64,000 bases of DNA from Alectoria sarmentosa (GCA_009733775.1 WOGZ01000142.1:1-64000); one strand, 5' to 3'. Counted from the stretch's first letter, positions 1 through 11,447 are shown. Made by a program: numbers and translations. Notes: generated by a model not told the origin, from the letters alone.

Positions 1-516
1 GGGGGGCTTGTGTGGAGTCTGTTTTTTTTAAAAAAAAAGTGTGTTGTGTGCATAGATTGTCTGTCTTGGGCTTGCTCGCTCCAGAAAAATATGTAGTAGT
101 AAAATATCAGGCCAACCGAGGCTCATGAAAAATTGCGTCTATGCTAGCTATCCTATCTCCGTGCAATTATTGTACTTAGAAGAAGGGATATGTTCGACCC
201 TTCCTATCTCTTGCCGTATGATTGAATGGAATGGGGCCAATTTAGAGCCGATCAAACGCAGGAATGGGACATTCATTATATACCTACGATCATGTTGTGA
301 AAACGCGAGCTCTTGTGCTGTGAAAATGGACGGTACTTATGTGAAAACATGTCCCATGAGCGACCTACTGTCTATACCAGTGACAGAGTACTAGTACAAA
401 TCAAATCGAAAAGATATAAATAACAGTCTTGGCTGATGGATGATACATGGCAGCACCTTCGGTATTGAGGTGCAAGGTGACCTTGATTTAAATTTCTACC
501 ACAACTCCTCATTCGT
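1..516. other. Gene-free stretch
   Basis: Nothing codes convincingly here. The only longer open frames lack family resemblance and splice signals. It probably holds the 3' flank of the exporter gene that ends at 517. A run of G, T and A homopolymers sits at the very start of the window. Confidence 0.5.
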
Positions 517-2511
517 TCATTTCTTAAGACTCAGCCTCTCCCATCGATTCGCCGCAGCAGCCAGCGTGGCAGCGCCCGTGAAAGCAATGATCAGAACGTA
601 CACGGCACGAAGGCCCTTCAAATAAGCCTGCACGATCCCCGGTACCGCGTCCGCGGCAAAAGTGGACCGTATCTCGGTTGCGCCCGCTTGGATGACGGCT
701 TGCGGGTCGACGGTGGGCGCCAGTTCGGGCAGATGTTTTAAAAGCAAGTTATCCAGAATAGATTGTGCGGCAGCCAGGGCGAGAGCGGATCCGACATTGA
801 ATGCGACTGCAGAGTGTCAGCTTCTGAAACAGACCCGGCTGATTGCACGGTCGACTTACATAGCAGCATTGCTGTCGCGGAAGGCACATCTTCATTCTTC
901 ATATAGGCTTGGCCTGAGATGATGGCAAGAGGGAGCCCAGTCCCGAATGCGAGACCGGCGAGGACTTGGTAGCCTATCCATTGCGAAGAGGGGGAGGTCA
1001 CGTCCAGCGTGTAAATCAAACCTGTGCCAATGCAGCCACCACCACTTGCCCAGATCATCAGGGGTACAAAGTGATTGAACTTTGAGACGAGTAAACCTGC
1101 GGCAATGGAACCTACACCGCAACTCAAAAGGAGGGGGATGTTGCGTACACCTGCCTGGGCTGGAGATACGTCGCTGACGGCCTGGAAATAAATAGGGAGT
1201 GCGTATAGAAGGGTGAAGAAGGCACCTTCGTGGAGGAAGCCGAAGATCATGCCGACTATGATGATGCGCATTCTAAGGATTTTCCTCACCATCATTGCAC
1301 GGTCGTGGAGGAGTTTTTGCGATAGAACGAATGCAAGTGTCAGCGCAACAAAGCCGACCAGTAGACCGATGACTTCGGAAGAGCTCCAAGATTTTGTGGT
1401 ACCCGCGACCTGCAATGCTCGGACGAAGCAGATCAGAGACCCCAACGCAAGCGTGATTCCGATAACGTCCAAGTGTGAAATCTTTTCTCTCAAGGATACC
1501 AGCTCCTTGGGGCGAATAGAGGTTTGAGATCCGAAGAATAGAAAGATGATAACGCCTGCAGTACCACCGAATGGAAGATTGACGTAGAAGCACCAACGCC
1601 AAGTGCTGTGCTCCGCAAATGCGCCGCCCATGATGGGTCCAATAACGTTCGCTATGCTATACACGGTGGTCACAAGGCCCGTGAAGATGGGTCGTAATTC
1701 TGGTCTTGCGACAACCGTCAGGATGGCATATCCGCCTGTAGCGATTCCAGCTCCACCCACACCGGTAATGGCGCGGCCGACGATGAGAACGGTACTCGAT
1801 GGTGCGACACCTGTGGGGGAAATTCGGTGGTCAGTTTGGCGCAAAGTCTGGATAGCGAATGCTCTATAGCAATTGGTAGCTGTGCACACACCTGCAAGAA
1901 GAGAGCCGATTTCGAATATGAAAACGGCGAGGATGAATGTGTACTTCAGTGAGAAATACTGGTAGACTTTGCCCCTGTAAGTGTCGTGAGTGGTATGCTT
2001 GATCGGGATGAGGAATAGGTCTTCCTACCAGAAAGGTTGAAAGCAAGCCAGGGCGAGGAAGAATGACGACCCATACCATCCTATGAGCTCGATGCCGCTG
2101 AATTGATCCGTGATTTTGGGGATCGCAGTGGCGATTATGGTCTAGATAAATAAATTGTCAGTCATAGCGGCGCACTTCAAGTACTGATGTAGAAGTGCGT
2201 GCATCTCAAATCAAGAGATGATGTTCTAGAGCGGTGCTGAGAAAGCTAGTTTACCAAGTCGATGCCAACCTGAAGGATGAGTGTCAGTACGCCAGCATCT
2301 TAATAGGGGAAAATTGGTGCCTTACACAGAACAGCGCCAAAGCGACACCGATGACGATGATCGTTCTCCTGATGACCGATGGGTACTCGTCGGCAACATC
2401 ATCCGCCGCAATGTGGTGGTCGTGAGTGGCATCATTGCCACTTAGAGGAGCTTCACGATCTGTGTTTGACTTGTGATGATGGTTTCCGTGCTCTAGTAGA
2501 GCGATTTCCAT
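517..2511 (-). CDS. MFS drug/toxin exporter, DHA2 family (14 TM)
   Basis: Major facilitator superfamily proton-driven exporter of the plasma membrane, of the DHA2 class used for drugs and secondary metabolites. Six exons: 2326-2511, 2255-2269, 2029-2141, 1892-1974, 860-1810 and 517-806, giving 545 residues. Visible family marks are the first helix followed by VGIDLTIIATAIP, then GWYGSSFFLA, VGRAITGVGGAGI (antiporter motif C region) and WRWCFYVNLPFGG. The N-terminal 45 residues are polar and His/Asp-rich, which fits a cytoplasmic tail. Exon 2 is only 15 nt and encodes VGIDL inside TM1; without it the motif is broken. The start ATG at 2511 is the first that leaves a normal tail; an upstream in-frame ATG at 2700 lies in a tandem repeat and is less likely. 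The substrate cannot be told. It is divergent from a PLP aminotransferase. Confidence 0.87.
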
Positions 2512-2652
2512 CTCAACTGACAGAGGCTCTGTTTCGTCCTTTACGACAGACGTCCGCGCTGGCTGTATGGGAAGATGAAGAAATGGGCGGACGTTGATGG
2601 GCCTAGAGAGCGGAGAAATGGCCAAATCGTTGCATGGGATGACAGCATGACA

Positions 2653-2752
2653 GCATGAAAGACGCCAAGAAAATGAGGAGCATCGGAGGGATGATTGCAT
2701 GAACGGGCCCTTGCATGAAAGACGTCAAGGAAATGGAGCATCGGAGGGATGA
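2653..2752. repeat. Two-copy direct repeat of about 41 bp
   Basis: Copies at 2653-2694 and 2713-2752 both begin GCATGAAAGACG and end ATCGGAGGGATGA. They differ by one substitution and a 2-nt gap, and are separated by 18 nt. The repeat lies upstream of the exporter start and may affect its 5' UTR. Confidence 0.85.
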
Positions 2753-2838
2753 CCAGTCGAGTAAGCTGACGAAAGCGAGGATGATGGTGATTGGTAGATG
2801 AAATAAGTGTATATTGTGGCTGCAGCGGAAGGATTCAA

Positions 2839-2889
2839 TAATCGTGCCACACACTTAGCCAGGGACGAGCTAAGTGTGTGGCACGATTA
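2839..2889. repeat. Perfect 20-bp inverted repeat, 11-nt loop
   Basis: The left arm at 2839-2858 is the exact reverse complement of the right arm at 2870-2889, around the 11-nt loop CCAGGGACGAG. It lies about 330 bp upstream of the exporter start and 360 bp upstream of the aminotransferase start. It could be an extruding hairpin, a dimeric regulator site or a transposon footprint; the sequence alone does not decide. Confidence 0.9.
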
Positions 2890-3250
2890 GCCTGATGTGA
2901 CATAAGCTGGGATACTCCCCAGCTGAAAAAAAGGGGCTACGTTACCATGCACTCTAGTGAGTTCCACGCCGCGTGAAATTGCGCCCCTTCAGCCCACACG
3001 GCCCGCTCGCCACGGGTCATTGATTTAGTCGGGTTTCAGAGATACACCAACGGAGAATCCAACACCGCCCGATGCTTGTCTCCGATGGTTGACCACTAGC
3101 GAAACGTAATGCGCTGCGCTGAAGCTGGCTTGGGGGTTTGTTCAGACTGTTGACTTCACAGTCTTATCGTGACATCCCCCGTAGCATCGACAATCCGGAA
3201 AGCTATTCGCATCAAATTTCTGTTTACCACCAAACGAGTATTTCACCATC

Positions 3251-4755
3251 ATGGACTCTTTACCACCAGCAGAGGCCAAGAAGCCCATCAATTTGCTTTG
3301 GGGCAAACCCTCGCCCTCCCTCATACCAACGGATCAAATGGGAGTAGCAGCACAGAAAGTCTTCTCCAATCCCACCATCGCGATAGCGGGAATGCAATAT
3401 GGCGATAGCCCGCATGCAGGCTATGTACCGCTGCGACAGAGATTGTCTGCATACCTGAGTGGCTTTTATGGCTGCCCAAGCGATCCCAATCACTTATGCA
3501 TCACTGGCGGAGCCAGTCAGGGATTGACGGTCATACTCCAGATGCTGTCAGATCCCATCGCCACCAGGGCTGTTTGGATGACGTCGCCATGCTTCTTTGC
3601 AGCTCGTAAAGTATTTGAAGACGGTGGTTTGACGGGGAAGTTGCGCGGCGTGAACGAACTCGATGATGGATCCATAGATCTAGAATACCTCGAACGAGAG
3701 ATGGCAAAACTTGAAAATCAGCCAGAAACAAACATAGTACGTGTTATTGAATTCCCCATTCTTTCCAGACCTCTTAGAGATCACGTAGGCGCCATGCTCC
3801 ACACAGATTTTCTGATGAAGCTTATCAGGCGTGCAAGCCCACGGCAATTACCCAAAAATCCTACACCCACCTCATCTATATCGTCCCAACCTTCTCCAAT
3901 CCCTCGGGTAAATCAATGCCACTCGCCTGCCGGGAAGCGCTGGTAAGTCTAGCCCGTGCACACAACGCACTTGTCATCTCGGACGACATATACGACATGC
4001 TGCAGTGGCCCTCTACCGGAAACGAATTCACATCTCCCATTCCCCTCTCCTCCATCTCTCCTATTCCCCGCCTCATCGACATCGACCGCGCTCTCCCAAA
4101 TCATCCCAGTGACCCTTATGGCTTTCGACACACGCTGAGCAACGGCTCGTTCAGTAAAATTGTCGGGCCTGGGGTGCGCACTGGATGGGTTGACGCGGCG
4201 CCGGCGCTCGTGAGGGCGTTGGCAGGGTGCGGAGCAACGCTCGCGGGTGGGTGTCCTAGTCAACTTGTTGCCACAATGTTGGCAGAATTGATGGACCATG
4301 GGTGGCTCGAGAAGCACGTTAGAGAAACCTTGGTGCCTGCTTATCAGAAACGGAGGGCGCTGATGGTGGAGGCTGTGAATAGGCAGCTTGAGGGACTTGG
4401 AGGAGGTGTTGTTGATGTCAATGATGGTGGGCTCGTGGGAGGATATTTCGTTTGGGTGAAATTGCCCGAGAGAGTGAGGGCTACGGATGTGGCGAGAGTG
4501 GCAAAGGAACAGGAGGCTTTGGCGGTTCCGCCCGGACCTCTGTTTGGGGTCGCGTGGGATGAGCAGGAGATGGATCTTGAGGGCTTTGTGCGGTTGAGTT
4601 TTTCGTATGAGGAGGAGTCAAATTTAACAGAAGGAGCTATGAGACTTGGAAAGGTGGTTAAAAGCTTGTTGGATACAGCTGACAAGATGGATCCAGATAG
4701 TGTAGATAGTCGACACCTTGATTCCACTGGCTTTGGTGGAGAACCGAATCGATGA
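3251..4755 (+). CDS. PLP-dependent aminotransferase, class I/II fold
   Basis: Fold-type I pyridoxal-phosphate enzyme that moves an amino group between an amino acid and a 2-oxo acid. Exons 3251-3736 and 3829-4755 flank a 92-nt intron (GTACGT...CAG) and give 470 residues. Family marks in order: GKPSPSLIP near the N-terminus, YGDSPHAGYVPLR, the PLP phosphate-binding TGGASQG, PTFSNPSGKS, ISDDIYDML around residue 215 (the Asp that holds the pyridine nitrogen), and SNGSFSKIVGPGVRTGW with the Schiff-base Lys near residue 272. The pattern resembles fungal proteins annotated as aromatic/2-aminoadipate-type aminotransferases, but substrate specificity cannot be read. Divergent from the exporter, so a small metabolic pair is possible. 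Confidence 0.88.
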
Positions 4756-5383
4756 AGCGGCACGAACTTATATCACAACCGTTGTAAGTTCCGAGCCGCG
4801 GGCACTGAATTCATTGTATGGAGTATAAGTATATAGGGGTCGGAGCAATAACATGACCTACGTCAATGTTACAGAGCATTCCATGAGACACTTGGGTAGT
4901 GAAAAGATCAATCAAAGGTCGATGCGAAATGACCTAGGCCGCAGAGGAGCCTAGGTAAAGTAGAAGACAGCTGGCGATAGAATCTGAGGTAGGATGGCTT
5001 TTACGAATGATACGATTTCAGCAATTGTGCTATGGTTGCATAATCTCTCCCATCATGGTTCCCATTGTCACATGTTCCTCTGCCCATGTATGGACTTGAT
5101 TGCGTGCTTTAGCTCAGTGGAATTCCACCCGGGTTCCGGAAGGGTCTCCGCCAAGACCCGGGGCAAACCACCAAAGTTCGCCCTTGACGTAGGGTGCGAA
5201 TTTACCTTCTTCCGTCATCATGAATAATCTTCCAGCTTCCGGCACGCTGCCGAGAGCTCCAACGAGCGCATATATACCAACATCTTCCACTCGTGTCTAT
5301 TACAGTATTCCCAAACCCCTTCAGACATTGCCTTCATCCAAAGCCCCCTTCCTCGCCGTCAACCTCCATCCACATCCTCCACA
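4756..5383. other. Intergenic, between aminotransferase and MARVEL gene
   Basis: No coding potential seen. It contains a GCATATATACC stretch near 5268, about 115 bp before the next ATG, which is a plausible TATA element for the MARVEL gene. Confidence 0.5.
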
Positions 5384-6026
5384 ATGCCATCAATAATCAA
5401 TCTGTCCCTGAGAGGACTCCAAGTGAGCGCCAACCCACAGTCTCAATTGCACTATGACCCAAGCACTGACCGAATTCTTCGCCAATAGTTCCTCTGGACC
5501 CTGCTCATAATGGCACTCATAGGAAACATGATTGCCGATGCCAACGGCGGCAATCCATCCATCGTCAATTACGTCATGTTTGTCTCCGTCTTCGGAATGT
5601 TGTCGTTGTTCTACCTCATAGCCGGGACAATCAGCGAGACCTTCGCCATCTCGCCCTTCTTCATGATCGCAGCGGATGCACTCAACACCCTGTTCTTCCT
5701 TGTTGGAGGTATCGCGCTTGCGGGCTATCTCAAGGTGCATAGCTGTCACAACAGTGTAAGCACGAGGAGCAAAGAGCACAAAGAGAGTTGGAACGTAGGC
5801 TGACCGTTGGCCGCAGAACTACATCACGACCAACGAGGTCACTCGGGGATCAAACAATGATATGAAGAGATGCCAAGAAGCTCAAGCCGTGACTGCATTT
5901 CTCTGGTTCGGCTTCGTCACGTTCCTGGGAAGCTTGGTTTTCTCAGGGCTATCGGCAAGGAGCGGTGGTGCGACGACGGGCATGCGCGGTATCCGACGAG
6001 GTGCGCCTGCCATGTCCCAGGTCTAG
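5384..6026 (+). CDS. MARVEL-domain membrane protein (Nce102-like)
   Basis: Small tetraspan membrane protein of the MARVEL type. Three exons, 5384-5422, 5489-5755 and 5817-6026, give 171 residues. Exon 1 encodes 13 residues (MPSIINLSLRGLQ) and joins in phase to FLWTLLIMALIGN, the first membrane helix. Three further helices follow: YVMFVSVFGMLSLFYLIAG, a helix near FFMIAADALNTLFFLVGGIALAG, and FLWFGFVTFLGSLVFSG, with a short cytosolic tail rich in Gly and Arg. Fungal relatives such as yeast Nce102 and Fhn1 act at plasma-membrane eisosomes; whether this one does is inference. Both introns have canonical GT-AG ends and are 61-66 nt long. Confidence 0.8.
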
Positions 6027-7956
6027 ATGGTTTGTAGGCAGCATACGCTCGTGTTCATTGCTGCCACCGCAATGTCGATCAGAGGCTGATTGATGCCATA
6101 GGTCCTGGCAAAGTCTGAACAAACTACGACTATACTTTCCTCTCTTTTGTCGACTGTTTTGCACAATACCCCTCGCTCAATTCCTTCACAATATCAGCTG
6201 CTTTGACCTTCGTCCTCCCTTCCCTTGCTGGCGGTCTTACAAGTCGGAGGGCGATTGGGCTTGGAGGCGGTGTCTTAGCGCTATAATATCTGGCAAGACA
6301 AGTGTCGCATGTACATATAACGCGCAATGACTAGAAGTAATACGATAATCAACAATCCAAACACGCGAATAATGTTGTGGACAAGTCTATTGTTGTCAAA
6401 GACTTAGCGATCAATTACGATGACTTAGAATTGAATCTCTTTCAATTGGCACCATCAAGTGATGAATGGCGGCATTTTTCTCCTGCTACGGGACATCCGA
6501 CTTGAAATGTATGCAATGAATCCAGAGTATTTCCCTCATCGTTTCAAAGAGACCTTCGAAAGAAAGAAAGAAAGTCTGACCAATCAATATGAGCCACAGC
6601 ATCTCCGCCGCCAAGCTTTAAGCATTAGAAGACTTCTTTCTTGAACCTACGTCATTGACGCTTTCACGTCGCACCCTCAGTATATACATTTGTCAGCGGT
6701 CGCAGCAAGGCCGCGGTACATTGATTGTTCTTCGTATTGCTCTACTTGTCTAGACGACATCTCACCCAGTTCAAGCGCGGCTCTGCCGCCCTTGCATTCC
6801 CTCATTCCTCTTGCAGCAAGCCCATGACCTTGCTTCAGGTGCTAGAAGCAACGACAGAGTCATTGACAGCCAATTGACTTTCAATTCAAATACGAGGTTC
6901 CAGAACAGCGGCTACACGTGGCCAACGAACGGACGGTTCGCTGACCGCAGTGACCGCTGAGTTGGGCAGCAATACCTAAACATCGTCAAGTCAGCCAATC
7001 ATGGCCGATTGTTTTTAAATCCCAACTTCGCCACTAATGAGAGTGGTGTACGTCTGGCGCTAACTCACCGTGACTATCTACTGTCTGTATCCCTCACTAG
7101 TAATTGCTGCCTTGAATTTGCCTGCACTCTCGGTATGCTTTCGGTGAGTTGGATACTTATCATCCATGGTGGAAATGGATTCCCCCGCTTTTCTCCCAAG
7201 TTTTCCGTACAACTGGATATTCTCCCAAGTTGATTCTCCATCAATCGTTTCATTGCTGTCATTTGGATTTAGTCCAGGCCCGAGACGAACCTCGTGCGTA
7301 GATGGCCATCTGGTTCTATCCTAGCCTTGGTCTTCAAACCTTCTGGGCTAATCAATCAAAGATATATCTAACATCATGACAACCTAAAGTCGGAGCAGGT
7401 AGACCAGATACCAGGTCAGGACAATTCCGGCCAGCGCAAAGGAGAAGCTTGACTAGAAATCCTAGGGGGACAGGCGTGATACCATCACAAAATCAGACAG
7501 GAGCGCAAGGAAGCTCTCCACTTGATTTCACAATACCTCATCTAGATCTCGAAAGGCGCTGGATCTTTGGAATCACGAAGTGCCAATTCGGGGTCTTGCT
7601 TTCCTGCTTTCCGGATCGATCGTTGAACATCTTTGCTGGCATTCCACGCCGCTTCCCGAGGACTCTACAGCCCCGTCCCGAGAAAGGGAAGGATCATCTG
7701 AAATCTCCTGTTTCCCAAGTAACAGAGTGGTCCTTCGGCGTCCTACCATCAGGACGTGAGTCAAGTCTAGACTTGATTTCTTTCCAAGTGCTTTGCTCTG
7801 GGATTCGGTGATGCCAGAGTGAATACATACTTGGACTCCATCAAGGATCATCCTTCCTGGAATCATCATCCATTCCCGGGTGAATTTAATATTCTGGAGT
7901 CCGCAGTTGCTTCTTCCTCTTCTACGAGGCGTTTCTCCGGATTCTTCGCGAGACTC
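6027..7956. other. Long gene-poor stretch
   Basis: No family was recognised on either strand. A minus-strand segment around 6130-6400 could encode a hydrophobic helix followed by a basic tail in two short exons, but the join is weak and no ATG is convincing, so it is not called. The 7777-7956 part is open in the frame of the next gene but has no ATG. Confidence 0.4.
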
Positions 7957-9219
7957 ATGGATCACGGGCAGCAGTATGACATGTATGGCTATGGATACTC
8001 TGGAAATGGAATACAAAGATACAAAGGTATAGATGTCGTTCATGGATACAGGCCATATCATCCACCTGAGAGGCGCGACGCTTATGAATACAAGCTCATG
8101 GTATCTTCTTTGGCTCATATACACACCGGATCTCCTACTGGGAGACCCTCTCTTGGAGGAGAAGTGCCCTATTCTCAGCCTGGTCTCGGAGTCAGCCCGC
8201 TCCATAACTCGTATACTGCCAACAGTCCGGAGACCTCCGATAAGGATTATGCTTGCTCTGGCATTTTTTCGCCCCGAGGTACAGCCAACGGCTCTGGGCC
8301 CGCTGGCAGCGCATTCCAAGACAGAATCTACTGTGGAAGTCAAGAGAATGGAACCCCGGGGCTTATACGAGTAAGAAGCGAACCCATCTCGCATCCCGGA
8401 GAGCGGCATCTGAATTCCATCGGCCCCTATGGCTCGAACACAGACTGGAGACCAAGTGCTTCACCAATGGAGCAAATATCTACTTCCTTCAATGACGTTT
8501 TGAATTTCCCGTATCTGGAGTCCTCTACTACCTGTGCGAGTTGTCGGAGTTATCCTTATATAGATAATCTTCCATTCTACCACCCCAACCAAGGAGATGC
8601 CGGTTCAAATATGGATTGGAGAGTTCAAGGGGCCAAGGATTATATCTTACCACCAACTGAAGGAAAGGTCCCGTCCAACCGGCAGCTTCCCAACCAGAAC
8701 ACAAGGCGTATTGCTCCTCACAATGACCGGCTTGATGTTCCGTATCTGGAACAGTCTGAGTCCAGGTTCTCTCGCCGGAAGCCAGCAACAGCCAACGCCC
8801 CTGTTAACCCATTGGCTGTCCATGTCGACGAGGATATTGCCAACAATGGTCTCACCAAGAAGCGCAAGAGGAGGCCTAGAATAGTCAAGCCTCGGAAACC
8901 AAGAACCCTGACAGAGGAGGGAAAGGCTCACGCGAAGGCGGTAAGAGATTGCCCAGGAGGCGCCTGCGCTGACTGTAGAAAAAATAAGACCAAGGCACGT
9001 GATCCACCGCTGGCGAATTTGGGTTTTCAACACGCTTATAACCGTACCTAGTGCACTCACAAGCTACCAGAGGACATACCCCTGGAGTCGCATGATAAGC
9101 GGACTCCAAACACTCCATGGACTGAGCCCCTGACACCGGATTTTGGCCCCGGGCAATACGACCCTGTGTTCTATAGATCCTCCCAGGAGAACGACTTGGC
9201 CTATGAGGACGTCGACTGA
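7957..9219 (+). CDS. Putative nuclear protein with half a Zn2Cys6 cluster
   Basis: Unnamed fungal protein, probably nuclear. Exons 7957-8994 and 9052-9219 give 401 residues from the first in-frame ATG. The body is low-complexity, rich in Tyr, Pro, Ser and Asn, with two loosely repeated modules (GSNTDWR...PYLESS and GSNMDWR...PYLEQS). Near the C-terminus a basic stretch (KKRKRRPRIVKPRKPR, a likely nuclear localisation signal) precedes TLTEEGKAHAKAVR and then CADCRKNKTKC. The last motif is CX2CX6C, the first half of a Zn2Cys6 binuclear cluster; the second half is absent. The final Cys appears only if a GC-AG intron (8995-9051) is removed, which also joins the frame to THKLPED and a clean stop. 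Role in DNA binding is inference. The true start may lie in an unseen upstream exon. Confidence 0.66.
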
Positions 9220-10600
9220 TATAGTCCAAGACGGTAAGTCATTCCCGTCTTGTGATTGCCGTACAATACTGAATATCACCCAGGAGACTAAAATCTCTGC
9301 CCTGGCTCAGCCAGGGTGTGCAACCAAGTCCCAGGGTTCCGCGAGGCTTGCAACAGAAGTCCGTCATGCCGCACTGAGATAGCCACTACGCCCTTTTTCT
9401 TGTATACGCTTGTTTCATTGCAAGTGGCTTTCCATATGACCCTGCATTTTCCATCGTTGTTCGCTTGGTACGGTCCCAAGCACGGTTGGCCGTGCGTGTG
9501 CAGGAAGTCCTCGGCGGAGAATTTGGACCAGAGGACTCCGGAGGACCCTTATTGCCATGGATGTGATTTCTTGAAGGACCGCTTCCCGTTGCTGGAGGAG
9601 CCGATTGGAAAGCCTCATGCCGGAGCCTATAGTTATAGACAGGATTGGAGCCTATGTTTGTAGACAGGACTCCCAACTTTCATCACGGACATTTCCTGGA
9701 TTTGAGATCTGGACTTGGGATTTGGGACTTGACCTCCAGGCTGGGCCCGAAGAGGTGCCCAAAGAGTTCCTTGCTCCGGGCGCTTTGATGCCACTGAACG
9801 TTCCCAGGAATGCATTCACGAGTTCATGCGCGATCGATGTGTAGTACTAATGCCTAATGGATCGCCGGCCTGGGAGAAACATCTAATGTACATGTAATAG
9901 CCGGATCCGGTCCCATTGCATCATAAGATGATGACACGGCTCTCCTGTCCACTTCGCTTAGTTACGATTCGATACGGCAATGTATTATTCATGCTCTAGC
10001 TCATTCCTCGTGCTATTTATGCTGTTGAAGGAACCCGCAATGATGATACATTCATGACGAGGACCTTGGCACTTGCCTGCCAACCCAGCCGATGCATGTA
10101 TGTAGTCCCCTCCCCTCCGCCAAACAATGCTCGATGCCGTTCTGATTTGGCTTCACGGTCTCAAATTATCTTGAAAGCGTTCCTGGAAATGGCGATCAGG
10201 CAGTCCAGCTCGAAATTGCCTCGCCGAGCTTTGAGTTTCCCCCTCTCCTCTCTCTCTTTCCCGATCAATCTCTCCGTAGAATAAGTAGCCCATTCAGCCG
10301 GTATATGTAGGGTAGATGTTGCTCAGACTGGTTGGCGGTGTGTGAACTCTCCAATTCTTCTGAGCGTGTAACGGATGGGTTGGACTGACTGCGCGTCTGG
10401 AATTGGAGATGAAACGCGCAGAAGATTGTTCAGGGTTTTGAGAACCGAGTGAAGCGTGGAGAAGGATGGGGTTTGTGTGGAGGTGGCGATGGGGGTAGGC
10501 TCGATGGATGGATGGAACTCTTTAGTCTTTAAAGAAGATGATGTGGTCAGGCGCTCGACGACGGGAGTGAGGGACGGTCGTGTCGGGTCGCGAATCCACT
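9220..10600. other. Intergenic, no gene recognised
   Basis: A plus-strand open frame at 9316-9663 with several Cys residues has no family resemblance and no supporting splice sites. A degenerate duplication (TATAGACAGGATTGGAGC / TGTAGACAGGACTCC) lies near 9640-9670. Nothing else stands out. Confidence 0.45.
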
Positions 10601-11114
10601 TCACAGCGAAGCCGCCGCCTCAACGGCACCGGCGGCCCTGAAAGTCTTCTTGCTCGTAAAGACGACCTCGACCGGATACTTCCACTCCATGAACTTGGCC
10701 CAGCCTATCCCACACGTTATCAGCACCCATCATCAATAATCATCGCCTCCTCCTCCAACCTGCTCCCTTTTCCCATCCCATCCCATCCCATCCCATCCCA
10801 AACCAATTCAACTCTCGGACTAGATTATTTTTGCAAAAAAAATAAAACTCACCCCAATAAGCGCACCTGCGGCCGAAATACTTGCCGGCGTACGGCACCA
10901 GCACCATGGTCAGGATGAGCTCGAGCTGCTGCAGCGACTCCTTCCACTCCTTCTCGGCGTCCGAGTCCGAGTCCGAGGCGGAGTCGATGTCGTCGCTCGG
11001 GGCGGAGTCGGGGAGGGAGTCGATTTCGGAGGTGGTGGGGGAGGAGGAGGTGGGGGAGGAAGGGTTGTGGGGGTAGACGTATTGGGAGGAGGAAGAAGAG
11101 GAGGGGGTGGACAT
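10601..11114 (-). CDS. mim2: Small mitochondrial outer-membrane protein, Mim2-like
   Basis: Exons 10853-11114 and 10601-10704 around a 148-nt intron give 121 residues. The N-terminal half is Ser/Pro/Asp-rich and disordered; an acidic stretch (DSASDSDSDAEKEW) leads to KESLQQLELILTMVLVPYAGKYFGRR, a single membrane helix followed by a Gly-Arg-Arg turn, then AYWGWAKFMEWKYPVEV. This layout (acidic tail, one helix ending GK-GRR, then an aromatic segment) matches the fungal Mim2 family, which with Mim1 inserts helical proteins into the mitochondrial outer membrane. The assignment rests on recalled family pattern and is moderate. It is head-to-head with the Cox9 gene across 333 bp. Confidence 0.62.
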
Positions 11115-11447
11115 TTTTGGGGGTGGGAGGGTTGGTTGGAGGGAGTCGCTATTGGGTGGAGGATGGAATGGGCATGGATGGAAGATCTAGTTGGTAAGAG
11201 TGTAAGAGTGTATAGAATTCCCAAGACGCTCTCGTTGCTGCGTTGCCTGCATCCTGCAGCTGAGAAAACGATTTCAGAGGAGCGGCAAAATTCGTCCGTT
11301 TCCGACCTAGCGTTGAAATCGACCTCTTCTCTTGGCACAACGAGGAGCTAGCTCAACCTCCGCAAGCTCCAGACACGATCTCAGTGACAGCTTCACCCCC
11401 GAACCCAGACCACTCTAGAACGCACCAACCAAAACCCATCCCTGAAG
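11115..11447. promoter_or_regulatory. Shared promoter of Mim2-like and Cox9 genes
   Basis: The two start codons lie 333 bp apart on opposite strands, and both products are mitochondrial membrane proteins. The region must hold both promoters and both 5' UTRs. No specific motif was identified. Confidence 0.6.

Larger units (their letters stand above)
2512..3250. promoter_or_regulatory. Divergent intergenic region, exporter/aminotransferase
   Basis: This 739-bp stretch separates two divergent genes and should hold both promoters. It contains a 40-bp tandem duplication and a perfect 20-bp inverted repeat, each listed separately. No TATA box stands out. Confidence 0.5.

Noticed and set aside
6130..6400. 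A possible two-exon membrane peptide on the minus strand
   Set aside because: A hydrophobic helix is readable, but the intron would be 34-45 nt with a weak donor and no convincing ATG is present.
7573..8409. A 278-codon minus-strand frame
   Set aside because: It lies antisense to the half-zinc-cluster gene, whose frame has splice support and a family motif. The antisense frame shows no motif.
9316..9663. A Cys-containing open frame downstream of the half-zinc-cluster gene
   Set aside because: No signal peptide, no family pattern, and an antisense frame of similar length exists.
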